Of a DNA stretch of 64,000 nucleotides, positions 26,441 through 34,249 are shown in pieces. The position numbers and the translations under genes are program-made. Every line of letters begins with the position of its first letter. Position 1 is the stretch's first letter. A model generated the notes under the pieces. That model was not told where the DNA came from. It did no database searches and was given only the letters and a program-made list of their open reading frames with translations. This DNA comes from JABDGM01 sp046349975 (GTDB taxonomy: Bacteria; Planctomycetota; Planctomycetia; Pirellulales; Lacipirellulaceae), in NCBI GenBank assembly GCA_046349975.1, contig JAXMBH010000006.1:62001-126000 (forward strand). The letters are read 5' to 3'.

Positions 26441-26794
26441 TCAGCCCGCTGCGGGGCGGCTGGTGCCGCGGTTACCGACGACGCGTTTCTGTACGTCGGT
26501 CTCGAGCACGCCGAAGGCTTGTTCGTGCCGCTGCACGCTCATGTGTAGGGCCTGCAGCATCCGCTTGGCGGTGAAGTAATTCACCACGATCCGCTGCTTC
26601 ACTTCGACGGGTTCTGACGGCACGCCGAATGGTTGGGCGTTAAGACCGAAGTCGAGAATTAGCTCCTCGGGAGTGCCGGTGACGCGGCAGAAGTTGGCGT
26701 ACAGCGAAATCGCATTCTTGTCGGTAACTTCGACGCGATGTTGCTGCTGGGCCGGTTGTTGTTGTTCGCCTTCAGGGGTTTCTTGTTCAGCCAC
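26441..26794 (-). CDS. DUF3467-family protein
   Basis: A 117-residue protein. After a Gln/Glu-rich start (MAEQETPEGEQQQPAQQQ) it shows the DUF3467 pattern YANFCRVTGTPEELILDFGL with later RIVVNYFTAKRMLQALHMSV. The family is widespread in bacteria and archaea; function unknown, with a proposed beta-sandwich-like fold. A terminator follows at 26371-26406. It stands alone between rseP and rsmG. Confidence 0.9.
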   Translation of the reverse strand: MAEQETPEGEQQQPAQQQHRVEVTDKNAISLYANFCRVTGTPEELILDFGLNAQPFGVPSEPVEVKQRIVVNYFTAKRMLQALHMSVQRHEQAFGVLETDVQKRVVGNRGTSRPAAG

Positions 26795-26951
26795 GGTATT
26801 GGTCCTTCCTGTATTGTATTGACTGGTTTCTCATGTTCCGTGTCGACTGCGAATAGATCAATGTACGTCGTTTTTCGGGATAGAGCCACCCACGACAACG
26901 GCTAAATTGGCAGCGGGCCATTTGCCGCCGTTTTTTGACAGGCGCCGCTCA

Positions 26952-27653
26952 CTATTTAGGCCGAATTTGCAGGATAACACTTTCGGCACCCGTCACAGGG
27001 GCGTGATAATCGCAGACTTTCTGTAATTCCAGTTTTCGCAATAATCCGGCCTGGCGGGCCGCCTCGCGCTCCTCGACCCAGGCCGGGCCCTTGATCATGA
27101 GGAGTTGGTCAAACGCTTCCCAATGCGGTTTGAGCCACGTAAGTACTTTGGCAATCGGGGCAAGCGCCCGGGCGACGAGCGTGTTAAACGTGCTGATTTC
27201 GAGAACCTCTTCGGCGCGATTGGGAAAGACCGGGGTGCGCAAGCCGAGTTCGGCGACCATTGATTCAACTGCCTTGGCTTTCTTTTGGGTGGATTCGCTG
27301 AGACCGACCGAGAGGTCAGGCCGCAGAATCGCGAGAAGAATGCCGGGTACGCCGCCGCCGGTGCCGACATCGAGCACACGGTCGCCGGGGTCAATTAGCT
27401 TGCCGAGTTCGTGGGAGTCGATCACATCGCGGCCGACGAATTTGTCGAGCGTCGTGTGCCGGGTGAGGTTGAGCCGGTCGTTCCATGACCATAACAACTG
27501 GCGGTAGCGATCAAGCAGTTCGACCTGCTGGGGCGACGCCACGATTTGTTGCTCGGCAAGTGCCGCCGCAAGTTCGGCGATCAGGGGCGGGAAGTTGTTT
27601 TCGGCGTCGCTCACGGTTGACCATCTGGGGTTGGCAAGGATAATCCGAAACAT
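26952..27653 (-). CDS. rsmG: 16S rRNA m7G527 methyltransferase RsmG
   Basis: RsmG (GidB) methylates G527 of 16S rRNA with S-adenosylmethionine. The product shows RYRQLLWSWNDRLNLTRHT, then the SAM loop DPGDRVLDVGTGGGVPGILL, SESTQKKAKAVESMVAELGL, and STFNTLVARALAPIAKVL. All are typical, as is the length of about 220-233 residues. Two starts are possible: ATG at 27653 or GTG at 27614; neither has a clear ribosome binding site, and the GTG gives the more usual length. It is divergent from the MmgE/PrpD-like gene with a palindromic element between them. Confidence 0.92.
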   Translation of the reverse strand: MFRIILANPRWSTVSDAENNFPPLIAELAAALAEQQIVASPQQVELLDRYRQLLWSWNDRLNLTRHTTLDKFVGRDVIDSHELGKLIDPGDRVLDVGTGGGVPGILLAILRPDLSVGLSESTQKKAKAVESMVAELGLRTPVFPNRAEEVLEISTFNTLVARALAPIAKVLTWLKPHWEAFDQLLMIKGPAWVEEREAARQAGLLRKLELQKVCDYHAPVTGAESVILQIRPK

Positions 27654-27700
27654 TGTAGCAGGCATGCTCTGTGTGCCGTAGCTGTTCGCCAGCGACGGTA

Positions 27701-27772
27701 TTGTAGGGCGGGCATTGCCCACTGCAGGATTTGCCGCGAACAAACCACAAATGATGGGCGGTGCCCACTCTG
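27701..27772. repeat. Palindromic repeat between rsmG and the PrpD-like gene
   Basis: Arms around GTAGGGCGGGCATTGCCCAC (27703-27722) and GATGGGCGGTGCCCAC (27753-27768) are inversely related, and each contains its own small GGGC...GCCC palindrome. The unit ends just ahead of the PrpD-like start codon, so it occupies the shared promoter region. Confidence 0.65.
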
Positions 27773-27775
27773 CCG

Positions 27776-29608
27776 ATGAATGAATTCGTGACGTTGGCTT
27801 GTGATGCGAACCAGGCGCGCGGGATTGCGCAATACGCTGTAGATCTGGTCCAGAGACGACATGCGGGGCCGAGTGATGCCGTGCTCGAACGTGTGGAACA
27901 GTTCCACATGGATAGCATCGCCTGCGGTGTGAGCGCGCTCGCGGCAGGGGCCAACGCGCCGACGGTGTTACGGCGCGAGGCGCTGGAGTATCAAGTGCCG
28001 GAAGGTAGTGGGGACATATCTGTCCGTCCGACTGGTGATGTGGACGGAGAGTTATGTCGGTCCTACGCGGGTGTGCCCATGTTTGGCAGTACGGTGCGGG
28101 TGGCGCCGGAGAAGGCGGTGCTGGCCTGTTCATCTGCCGTGCGCGAATGGGACTCAAACGGCACCAACTTCGGCTACAATCCCGAGCGGCATGCCACGGC
28201 CGGCGAGTTCGGCCATAACGATTTCTACCCGGTTGCCGTAGCTGCGGCGCAGCTTGCCAGACTCGATGGCCGACAAACGCTCGTCGCCATGGTCGCGCTC
28301 GATGAAATCCGCGGTCGGCTGGCCGAAGTATTCGCCCTCAAGGATTACAAGATCGATCACGTGGTGCACGGGGCAATTGCGTCGGCAGCCGTGTATGGCG
28401 CGGTGCTCGGCGCAACTATCGACCAGATCGAGTCGGCGATCGGGCTCGTCGTCGCGCACTATATTCCGTTCCGGGCGATCCGGCATGGCCACCAGCTTTC
28501 CGATTCGAAAGGGGCCTCGGCCGCGATCAGCGCAGAAGTTGCCGTGCTGAGTATGCGGCGGGCGATGCGAGGCTTCATTGGTCCGGCCGACATCTTTCGC
28601 AATCCGCAGGCGATCTTCTGCTGGTTTCAGAAACCGATGAAGCCAAATGCTAGCCCATTCGATCTCGCGCTGGCGACGGCCGGCGACGATTTCGCCATCA
28701 TGGGAATGCACTTCAAGCTCGGGCTGTATGAACATCAGTCGGCCGGCGCGATTCAGGGCGTGATCGATCTCATTGCCCGGCATCCCGCCCTGCTCGATGA
28801 TGTCAATGATCTGCGGGCAATGCGAATTCTGATTTATGAGCCGGCATTCAGCATCATTGGCGATGTCGCGAAACGCGATCCGCGCACACGGCAGAGCGCC
28901 GATCATTCGATGCTGTACATCGTCGCGACGTTGCTGCGCAAAGCGTACGAGGCACGGTCTGCTGGCTGGGATGGCCAGGATGGGTGGCGACAACTCATGC
29001 TCTCACCGGCGGATTACGCAGAAGACGCATCCGCGCTGTTTCATCCGCTCACACGCCAGATCATGCAGCGGATCGATTTCCAACATGGCGGGCCGGAATA
29101 CGACGAACGCTATCCTGACGGTATTCCGACGACCGTGGAACTTTCACATGCGAAGCAGGGCACAATTTCCAGCGGGCTCGTCATGTATCCGCAAGGCCAC
29201 GCGCGGGCGGATGCGACTGAGCTGACGGTTTATTTAGACCACAAGTGTCGTCTGCTGGCCGGGCCGGCAGTGGACGATGTTGGTGCGCTCGTGGCGCGAT
29301 TTAGCAGAATGGCGAAGAAGTCGCCGGGGGAAATTGCGGAGCTGTATGATTTCCGTATTCGCGGCGTTGACAAAGCCCAATCATTCGATCTGCGCTTTGA
29401 GCACCGGCATGTTCGCCATGGTTCAACCGGCTTTCACCGTTTGAGTGCCGATAAACTCGGATTCAAACTGGCTCGCCATCTATTAAGAGCATGCCGATTA
29501 CAAGACGTTGGGCGAGTTCATCGAGTGATTGGCCCTGCGAGTGAGCGCAATCCCCGCACGTGTCCGACGAACAGGCTGTATCGGAACAGTGTTCGAAAAC
29601 AGCGGTGA
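27776..29608 (+). CDS. MmgE/PrpD-family protein, 3' frameshifted
   Basis: A 610-residue product of the MmgE/PrpD family (PrpD is 2-methylcitrate dehydratase; other members act on related tricarboxylates or are uncharacterised). Family features include HMDSIACGVSALAAGANAPT, an Asn-rich ATAGEFGHNDFYPVAVAAAQ, HVVHGAIASAAVYGAVLGAT and ADHSMLYIVATLLRKA. Residues about 77-97 are an in-frame palindromic insertion. The tail after residue 569 (RACRLQDVGRVHRVI...) looks out of frame: dropping one base at 29483-29486 gives HLLEHADYKTLGEFIE and a stop at 29526-29528. The ATG at 27776 is chosen over GTG 27761, which lies in the repeat. Confidence 0.85.
   Translation: MNEFVTLACDANQARGIAQYAVDLVQRRHAGPSDAVLERVEQFHMDSIACGVSALAAGANAPTVLRREALEYQVPEGSGDISVRPTGDVDGELCRSYAGVPMFGSTVRVAPEKAVLACSSAVREWDSNGTNFGYNPERHATAGEFGHNDFYPVAVAAAQLARLDGRQTLVAMVALDEIRGRLAEVFALKDYKIDHVVHGAIASAAVYGAVLGATIDQIESAIGLVVAHYIPFRAIRHGHQLSDSKGASAAISAEVAVLSMRRAMRGFIGPADIFRNPQAIFCWFQKPMKPNASPFDLALATAGDDFAIMGMHFKLGLYEHQSAGAIQGVIDLIARHPALLDDVNDLRAMRILIYEPAFSIIGDVAKRDPRTRQSADHSMLYIVATLLRKAYEARSAGWDGQDGWRQLMLSPADYAEDASALFHPLTRQIMQRIDFQHGGPEYDERYPDGIPTTVELSHAKQGTISSGLVMYPQGHARADATELTVYLDHKCRLLAGPAVDDVGALVARFSRMAKKSPGEIAELYDFRIRGVDKAQSFDLRFEHRHVRHGSTGFHRLSADKLGFKLARHLLRACRLQDVGRVHRVIGPASERNPRTCPTNRLYRNSVRKQR
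28005..28066. repeat. In-frame palindromic element (GGACATAT/GTCCGTCC family) in the PrpD-like gene
   Basis: Arms 28005-28029 and 28042-28066 match as inverted repeats at 19 of 25 positions, with a 12-base spacer. It encodes SGDISVRPTGDVDGELCRSY in the host gene. The motif is the same family as the near-perfect copy at 36526-36613, so this one is older or more decayed. Confidence 0.8.
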
Positions 29609-29637
29609 ACTTACGCATGGCGAATGATCAAATAATC

Positions 29638-31158
29638 CTACTTCTCGCCCTTCGTCCAATCGCGTCGGCCACGGGAACTGGGGATGCTCATTGCCTTGCG
29701 GTATTTAGTCACGGTACGGCGGGCGACCGTGATGCCCGCCTTGGCGAGTTCTTCAACGATCGCATCATCTGAGAGCGGCGATTTTTTATCTTCGTTGTCG
29801 ATGATTTCTTGCAGCTTGATGCGGACGCGGTCCCAGGCGACTTCCTCGCCGTCGGCCGCGGTCGTACCGCCCACGAAGAACCGCTTGAGGGGGAAGATGC
29901 CACGGGGAGTCTGAATCCACTTGTCGTCGACTGCTCGGCTCACGGTGGTCACGTGTACGCCGACTTTGTCGGCAATCTGCTGCATCTTGAGCGGTTCGAT
30001 GTGGTCGGGGCCGTCGTCGAGGAACTTTGTTTGGTGATCGACGATCGCCTGTGCCACCCGTGTGAGCGTGCTGCGGCGCTGCTCAATTGATTCGATGAGC
30101 CATTGGGCCGAGTTCACTTTGCGCTTGATATACTCGCGCGTGGCGGCATCGGTGCTTTCATCCCGCAAGAGCTTGCGGTAATGCGGGCTGATATACAGCG
30201 ACGGCAGCTGGCCGTCTTCGAGTCGCACTTGGTATTTGCCGTCGTCGTTGCGCTCGACGAACACATCGGGCGTTACGCTGGGGACGGTCGCCGAGTTGAA
30301 ATCGGCGCCCGGCTTCGGCTTGAGCTTGCGGAGCTCCTGCCAGACTTCCTGAATCTTCTCGATCGACATGCCGGTCTTTTTGGAGATCTGTGGCAGCCGA
30401 TTGTTTTCGAGATCCTCGAGGTGGTTCTCGATGAGCTTTCGCAACTCGTCGTAATAAAGCATGCCGGGCTGCAATTGCAGCATGAGGCATTCTTTAAGAT
30501 TGCGAGCGCCGACGCCCGGAGGGTCGAGCCGCTGCACGACACGCAGTGCTTCTTCCGCCACATCGAACTGCTTCGCCCGATGCGAATGCATATCGCCATT
30601 CACATCGGCCGGCAGCGGCGGAAGCAATTCTTCGAGCGGCGTTTTCAGGTAGCCATTCGTGTCGAGGCTATAGATGATGCGGTCAGCCATCCGCCGTACG
30701 GGTTCGTCGATCTCGAACCAGCTCAGCTGATGGTGCAGGTAATCGACGAGCGACTCAGGGCGAGCCAACATGTTGGCCATCGCATCGTGCCGGCGATCCG
30801 CCTCAGCCTCGATACGATTGAGCGACGGCCGACTCCGCTCTTCGTAGTCGTCTGGCAGGTTCTCTGCCATGTTGAGAAGCCGCTCGAAGTCGTCTTCGTT
30901 GTTGCGGTCATCCTTCACCACGAGCTCGCGTTCGGTGTCGGCGACGCTGCTGGCAGCTTCCTCGTCGATACTGACCGTTTCGGGCTCGTTCTCGTCGACC
31001 TCTACCTGCTCGAGCATCTCATTGCTTTCCATCTCCTGCTCAATGCGCTCCTGCAGCGCCATGAGCGGGAGCTGCAGAATTTCCATCGACTGGATCATGC
31101 GCGGTGCGAGCACCTGCTTTTGAGCCAGTTGCATTTGTTGGCCGAGAGATAGTCGCAT
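29638..31158 (-). CDS. rpoN: RNA polymerase sigma-54 factor
   Basis: Sigma-54 directs RNA polymerase to -24/-12 promoters that need AAA+ activators. The 506-residue product has region I MRLSLGQQMQLAQKQVLAPR with QSMEILQLPLMALQERIEQE, an acidic region II (DENEPETVSIDEEAAS), the core-binding domain RRMADRIIYSLDTNGYLKTP with RVVQRLDPPGVGARNLKECL, the DNA-binding HTH DKVGVHVTTVSRAVDDKWIQ, and the RpoN box ARRTVTKYRKAM near the end. Length is typical. It ends 29 bases from the convergent PrpD-like gene. No enhancer-binding activator lies in the window. Confidence 0.95.
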   Translation of the reverse strand: MRLSLGQQMQLAQKQVLAPRMIQSMEILQLPLMALQERIEQEMESNEMLEQVEVDENEPETVSIDEEAASSVADTERELVVKDDRNNEDDFERLLNMAENLPDDYEERSRPSLNRIEAEADRRHDAMANMLARPESLVDYLHHQLSWFEIDEPVRRMADRIIYSLDTNGYLKTPLEELLPPLPADVNGDMHSHRAKQFDVAEEALRVVQRLDPPGVGARNLKECLMLQLQPGMLYYDELRKLIENHLEDLENNRLPQISKKTGMSIEKIQEVWQELRKLKPKPGADFNSATVPSVTPDVFVERNDDGKYQVRLEDGQLPSLYISPHYRKLLRDESTDAATREYIKRKVNSAQWLIESIEQRRSTLTRVAQAIVDHQTKFLDDGPDHIEPLKMQQIADKVGVHVTTVSRAVDDKWIQTPRGIFPLKRFFVGGTTAADGEEVAWDRVRIKLQEIIDNEDKKSPLSDDAIVEELAKAGITVARRTVTKYRKAMSIPSSRGRRDWTKGEK

Positions 31159-31603
31159 CGATGCTGCCCGGAGTTGCGGAAAGTGCGGTCATGGACCGCG
31201 ACAAAAGTGAGTTTACGGTCACCGCGGCATGGCTTTTAGCATACCGCTCCCGGAGGAACGAGGTCAAACCGACCCCTGGCTTAATTGTAGTCCGGGTGCC
31301 GGGAAAGAGAGGCAAAATCGGGCGAAATGGAATCGAATTCTCGGGTTGCGCCGACTCTCACGACTGCTGGCGGCGAAACAATCGTGTTGAGCGACTCGTG
31401 ACCGGAGTTGACAAAATAAGAACGCTGGTACACGGTGTTCGAGCGTAGGAACGGTTAGCCCAACTGCACATCGAACGTGAACGCAGCGCCCGGCTCTGCG
31501 GAGTTTTCGCGCGATGATGTTAACGGGGCGTGCAAAATGCGGGAAAGCCGGGGGTGCAAATCGAGAACGCGATTCACGGTCAACGCGTTCGTGGCGCAAT
31601 TGC
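31159..31603. other. Intergenic between ybaB and rpoN
   Basis: About 445 bases. recR, which often follows ybaB, is not here. No coding sequence, hairpin with T-run or clear promoter was identified; the rpoN promoter probably lies in the part near 31159-31260. Confidence 0.5.
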
Positions 31604-31978
31604 TTACGATTTGCCCGCATCCATTCCTGGGCCGCCGAGCTGTGCGAGCGCTTCGCCAAGACCGGGCATCTCGCCGGCAATCGATTGCATCGCGGCGGCG
31701 TGCAACTGCTTGGCCTTCGCCTGAGCGTCATTGATCGCGGCAGGCAGCAGGTCTTCGATCATTTCGCGCTCGCCCTTTTCAACGAGCGATGCATCGATTC
31801 GCACGGCGAGCGCTTCGCCCAGGCCGTTGACGTCGACCTCCACGAGCCCGCCGCCGGCCACGCCGGTGGTGCGTTTAGTTTTCAGTTGTTCCTGGAGCGC
31901 CTGCATCCGCCCGGTCATTTCCTGGGCCTGCTTCATGAGCGAGCCGATGTTGGCGAGGTTTCCGAGAGCTTTGAACAT
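31604..31978 (-). CDS. YbaB/EbfC nucleoid-associated protein
   Basis: A 124-residue protein of the YbaB/EbfC family: small dimeric DNA-binding proteins commonly found between dnaX and recR. It starts MFKALGNLANIGSLMKQAQE with RMQALQEQLKTKRTTG, then the beta core GGGLVEVDVNGLGEALAVRI and DLLPAAINDAQAKAKQLHA. The tail is Gly/Ala-rich. It follows dnaX on the same strand with a palindromic element in the 187-base gap, so the pair may still be one transcript. Confidence 0.92.
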   Translation of the reverse strand: MFKALGNLANIGSLMKQAQEMTGRMQALQEQLKTKRTTGVAGGGLVEVDVNGLGEALAVRIDASLVEKGEREMIEDLLPAAINDAQAKAKQLHAAAMQSIAGEMPGLGEALAQLGGPGMDAGKS

Positions 31979-31996
31979 GATTTGGGCCTTAAACCT

Positions 31997-32156
31997 TTCG
32001 CCACAGAGGGCACAAAGACCACAGAGAGATTGCCAGCACGTCCGGTAAACTAGCGCGAGTTTAGTTTATTTGGCCGTTCAGCTTAATCCTGCACATTCAC
32101 TTTGGAGCAATGGCAGCGAAAGCCCGGTCTCCGTGTTCTCTGTTTTCTGTGGTGAA
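31997..32156. repeat. Inverted-repeat element (CACAGAG family) between dnaX and ybaB
   Basis: The left arm begins TTCGCCACAGAGGGCACA at 31997; the right arm at 32129-32156 reads, in reverse complement, TTCACCACAGAAAACAGAG. The two arms are inversely related with small gaps. The unit fills nearly all of the gap between dnaX and ybaB and resembles the element at 7591-7769. Confidence 0.75.
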
Positions 32157-32165
32157 ATCTTCCTG

Positions 32166-33929
32166 TTAATTCGAATCGCCCTCCGGGGGCACGTATTTGA
32201 ATTTTCCGGGCTCGACGTCGAAGAGTTCCATCGCACGCTTCACGATCGGTTGCTCGGCTATTTCGGCAAGCATTTCGCGACGCGACTTCTGCATCGGCGC
32301 GGTTTCAGCCCGCTGGGGTACGCCGCCGTGGGCCATCGCGCGTTGGAACTGGGCGAGAACCGATTCGGCGGGAGTATACCCGGCATCTTCGCCTTGGGTA
32401 ATCTCTGCGAGCGCCTCGTTGGGATCGCGGTTGACTTCGATCGGCTGCTCGGGCAAGTCAATACGCCGCGAAACGGGTAGCGTTTGTGGAGGACCCGGCG
32501 GAGCGGTCGCTGATGACGGTGAGAAGGATGGAACGACCGGCGTTCGCGGTGGTGCTGCAGGCGACGCTGCAATTGCCGACGCAACCGCGCTCGCCAAGCC
32601 GTTGCCTAGTGACGCGGCGGCGGGCGGTTCACCGTTTTTTTTTGAGGGATCGGCGGCGCGGGCCGGCATTGTTGGCAGCGCGCTGGGGGCTCGTCCGCCA
32701 CGAGCGGATTCAACCCCAGCTGCCCGGTTCGTGGGTTGGTCGCCGGGCGCGGCGCCGCGAAGTTCGGCAACGATCGTCGCAAGCTCCTCGAGTTCGCCGA
32801 TTTGGCAAATGCGGACGATCGCCATCTCCACAAGCGTCCGGCCGTGCATGCTCACCCGCATCCGGGCCGAGGTGTGGTCGAGGATTTGCCCGATCGCGAG
32901 CACGGTGGAAATGCCGAGTTGCTGACCGATTGCCCGGACTTCGTCGGCTTGTGAAGGCAGCGCGTACAGCATCTGGTCAGCCTGGCAGCCGACGCAGAGC
33001 GCCATGACATCGCGGAAGTACCCCACAAGTTGGTCGAGCAGCAGTCCGACTTCGACGCCGCTTCGGATCGTGGATTCAAGCTCCGCGAGAGCACCCGGGG
33101 CATCTCGGTTTACGAGATGCTGCACGAGGCCGCTGAGGCGCTCCGCCGGCGCGATACCGAGGAGATTGTTGACATCCGCTGCCGTGACCCGCTCGCCGCC
33201 GACCGCGAGCAGTTGCTCAAGCAGCGACTGGCTATCGCGCATGGAACCGGCAGCCCGACTGGCGAGAATCTGCAGGGCGTCGGCGTCAACCGCCACGCCT
33301 TCCGCCTCGGCAATTTGCGCCAATCTGGCTTGGATGGCGGCCGAGCTGATTCCGGCAAAATCAAACCGCTGGCAGCGCGACAGGATCGTGATCGGAATTT
33401 TCTGCGGCTCGGTCGTCGCGAAAATGAACTTTACGTGCTCGGGTGGCTCTTCGAGCGTCTTCAAGAGTGCGTTGAACGCGCTGGCCGAGAGCATATGGAC
33501 TTCATCGATGATGTAGATTTTGTAGCGCGTGCGCGTCGGCCGCACGGCGGCGTTCTGGCGCAGCTGGCGCACTTGATCAACGCCGTTGTTGCTGGCGCCA
33601 TCGATTTCGAGCACGTCGATGTCGTCGCCGGTCGAAACGGCCCGGCAGACTTCGCAGTCATTGCAGGGGGTCGGCGTCGGCCCATGCACGCAGTTGAGCG
33701 CCTTGGCCAAAATGCGGGCTGCCGAGGTCTTCCCCGTGCCGCGGGCGCCCGTGAACAGGTAGGCGTGCCCTACCCTGTCGCTGGAAATGGCCTGCTGCAG
33801 CGCCCGGGCAACGTGCTCTTGTCCAACCAGTTCATCAAACGCCTGCGGACGATAGCGACGGGCGATGACGGTGTAGCGGCCGTTCGCCTGCGCGCTTTCT
33901 GATTCGGCAGTCGTGGAGCTGGCAGCCAT
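32166..33929 (-). CDS. dnaX: DNA polymerase III tau/gamma subunit
   Basis: DnaX is the clamp-loader ATPase that connects the replisome. The 587-residue product has RYRPQAFDELVGQEHVARAL, Walker A TGARGTGKTSAARIL (61-68), a zinc-binding set CVHGPTPTPCNDCEVC, Walker B YIIDEVHMLSASAFNALLKT and the sensor FATTEPQKIPITILSRCQRF. The C-terminal third is a Pro/Ala-rich linker and a tau-like tail. Codon 429 begins an A9 run (32635-32643) that could give a short gamma form. The SRP RNA gene lies just upstream, as in Bacillus, and ybaB follows. Confidence 0.95.
   Translation of the reverse strand: MAASSTTAESESAQANGRYTVIARRYRPQAFDELVGQEHVARALQQAISSDRVGHAYLFTGARGTGKTSAARILAKALNCVHGPTPTPCNDCEVCRAVSTGDDIDVLEIDGASNNGVDQVRQLRQNAAVRPTRTRYKIYIIDEVHMLSASAFNALLKTLEEPPEHVKFIFATTEPQKIPITILSRCQRFDFAGISSAAIQARLAQIAEAEGVAVDADALQILASRAAGSMRDSQSLLEQLLAVGGERVTAADVNNLLGIAPAERLSGLVQHLVNRDAPGALAELESTIRSGVEVGLLLDQLVGYFRDVMALCVGCQADQMLYALPSQADEVRAIGQQLGISTVLAIGQILDHTSARMRVSMHGRTLVEMAIVRICQIGELEELATIVAELRGAAPGDQPTNRAAGVESARGGRAPSALPTMPARAADPSKKNGEPPAAASLGNGLASAVASAIAASPAAPPRTPVVPSFSPSSATAPPGPPQTLPVSRRIDLPEQPIEVNRDPNEALAEITQGEDAGYTPAESVLAQFQRAMAHGGVPQRAETAPMQKSRREMLAEIAEQPIVKRAMELFDVEPGKFKYVPPEGDSN
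32635..32643 (-). promoter_or_regulatory. A9 slippery site in dnaX
   Basis: On the coding strand the codons TCA AAA AAA AAC contain nine A in a row, with the heptamer A AAA AAA in the phase used for -1 frameshifting. A -1 shift gives Ser-Lys-Lys-Lys-Arg then TGA, a product of about 433 residues; a one-base loss reaches TAG within about ten codons. Both would yield a gamma-like subunit. Whether slippage occurs is inference. Confidence 0.6.
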
Positions 33930-33960
33930 TACCCACAGCTAACGATTCTTAAGTGGTCCA

Positions 33961-34056
33961 ATTGCAAATTGCAAAATGAAAAATGCAAATTGAAAATTGC
34001 CGACTTGCGGTTCAGCAATTTTCAATTTGCAATTTCCAATTTGCATTTTTCAATAT
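33961..34056. repeat. AT-rich palindromic element upstream of dnaX
   Basis: A perfect 16-base inverted repeat GCAAATTGAAAATTGC (33985-34000) with its complement at 34015-34030, loop of 14 bases, flanked by further related units (AATTGCAAATT, AAATGCAAATT). It is strongly AT-rich in a GC-rich region and lies between the SRP RNA gene and dnaX. Confidence 0.8.
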
Positions 34057-34070
34057 CCGCCTACACGCGG

Positions 34071-34176
34071 CCGCCGGTGAGAGGCCCCCACACAAAGAAA
34101 CGCGGGCTTATGGCTGCTGTGTTTCCACCCTGACCAGGTTCGCGAGGCTCCCTTTGCAGAGGCCCCTCACCGGCGG
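34071..34176 (-). ncRNA. ffs: Signal recognition particle RNA (small bacterial type)
   Basis: Read on the minus strand the ends pair (CCGGTGAGG with CCTCTCACCGG), and the apical part has GGTCAGG, then GTGGAAACAC and AGCAGCC, which is the SRP RNA domain IV: a GGAA tetraloop stem and the asymmetric loop bound by Ffh. Size of about 100 bases fits the short 4.5S type. It lies upstream of dnaX on the same strand, as the SRP RNA gene does in Bacillus. The RNA targets ribosomes making membrane proteins. Confidence 0.92.
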
Positions 34177-34249
34177 TCGCACGCGCGGCGAACGGATTCT
34201 CAGTTGTACGCGGCCTGTGGCGCGCCGTCAAAGGAGCGGGCGGAAAACG

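Noticed and set aside
27654..28157. N-terminal extension of rsmG by 168 codons
   Set aside because: It would overlap the palindrome and the PrpD-like gene and is Pro/Arg-rich shadow sequence.
30103..31152. A 349-codon plus-strand open frame
   Set aside because: Antisense of rpoN, with composition of a shadow frame and no motif.
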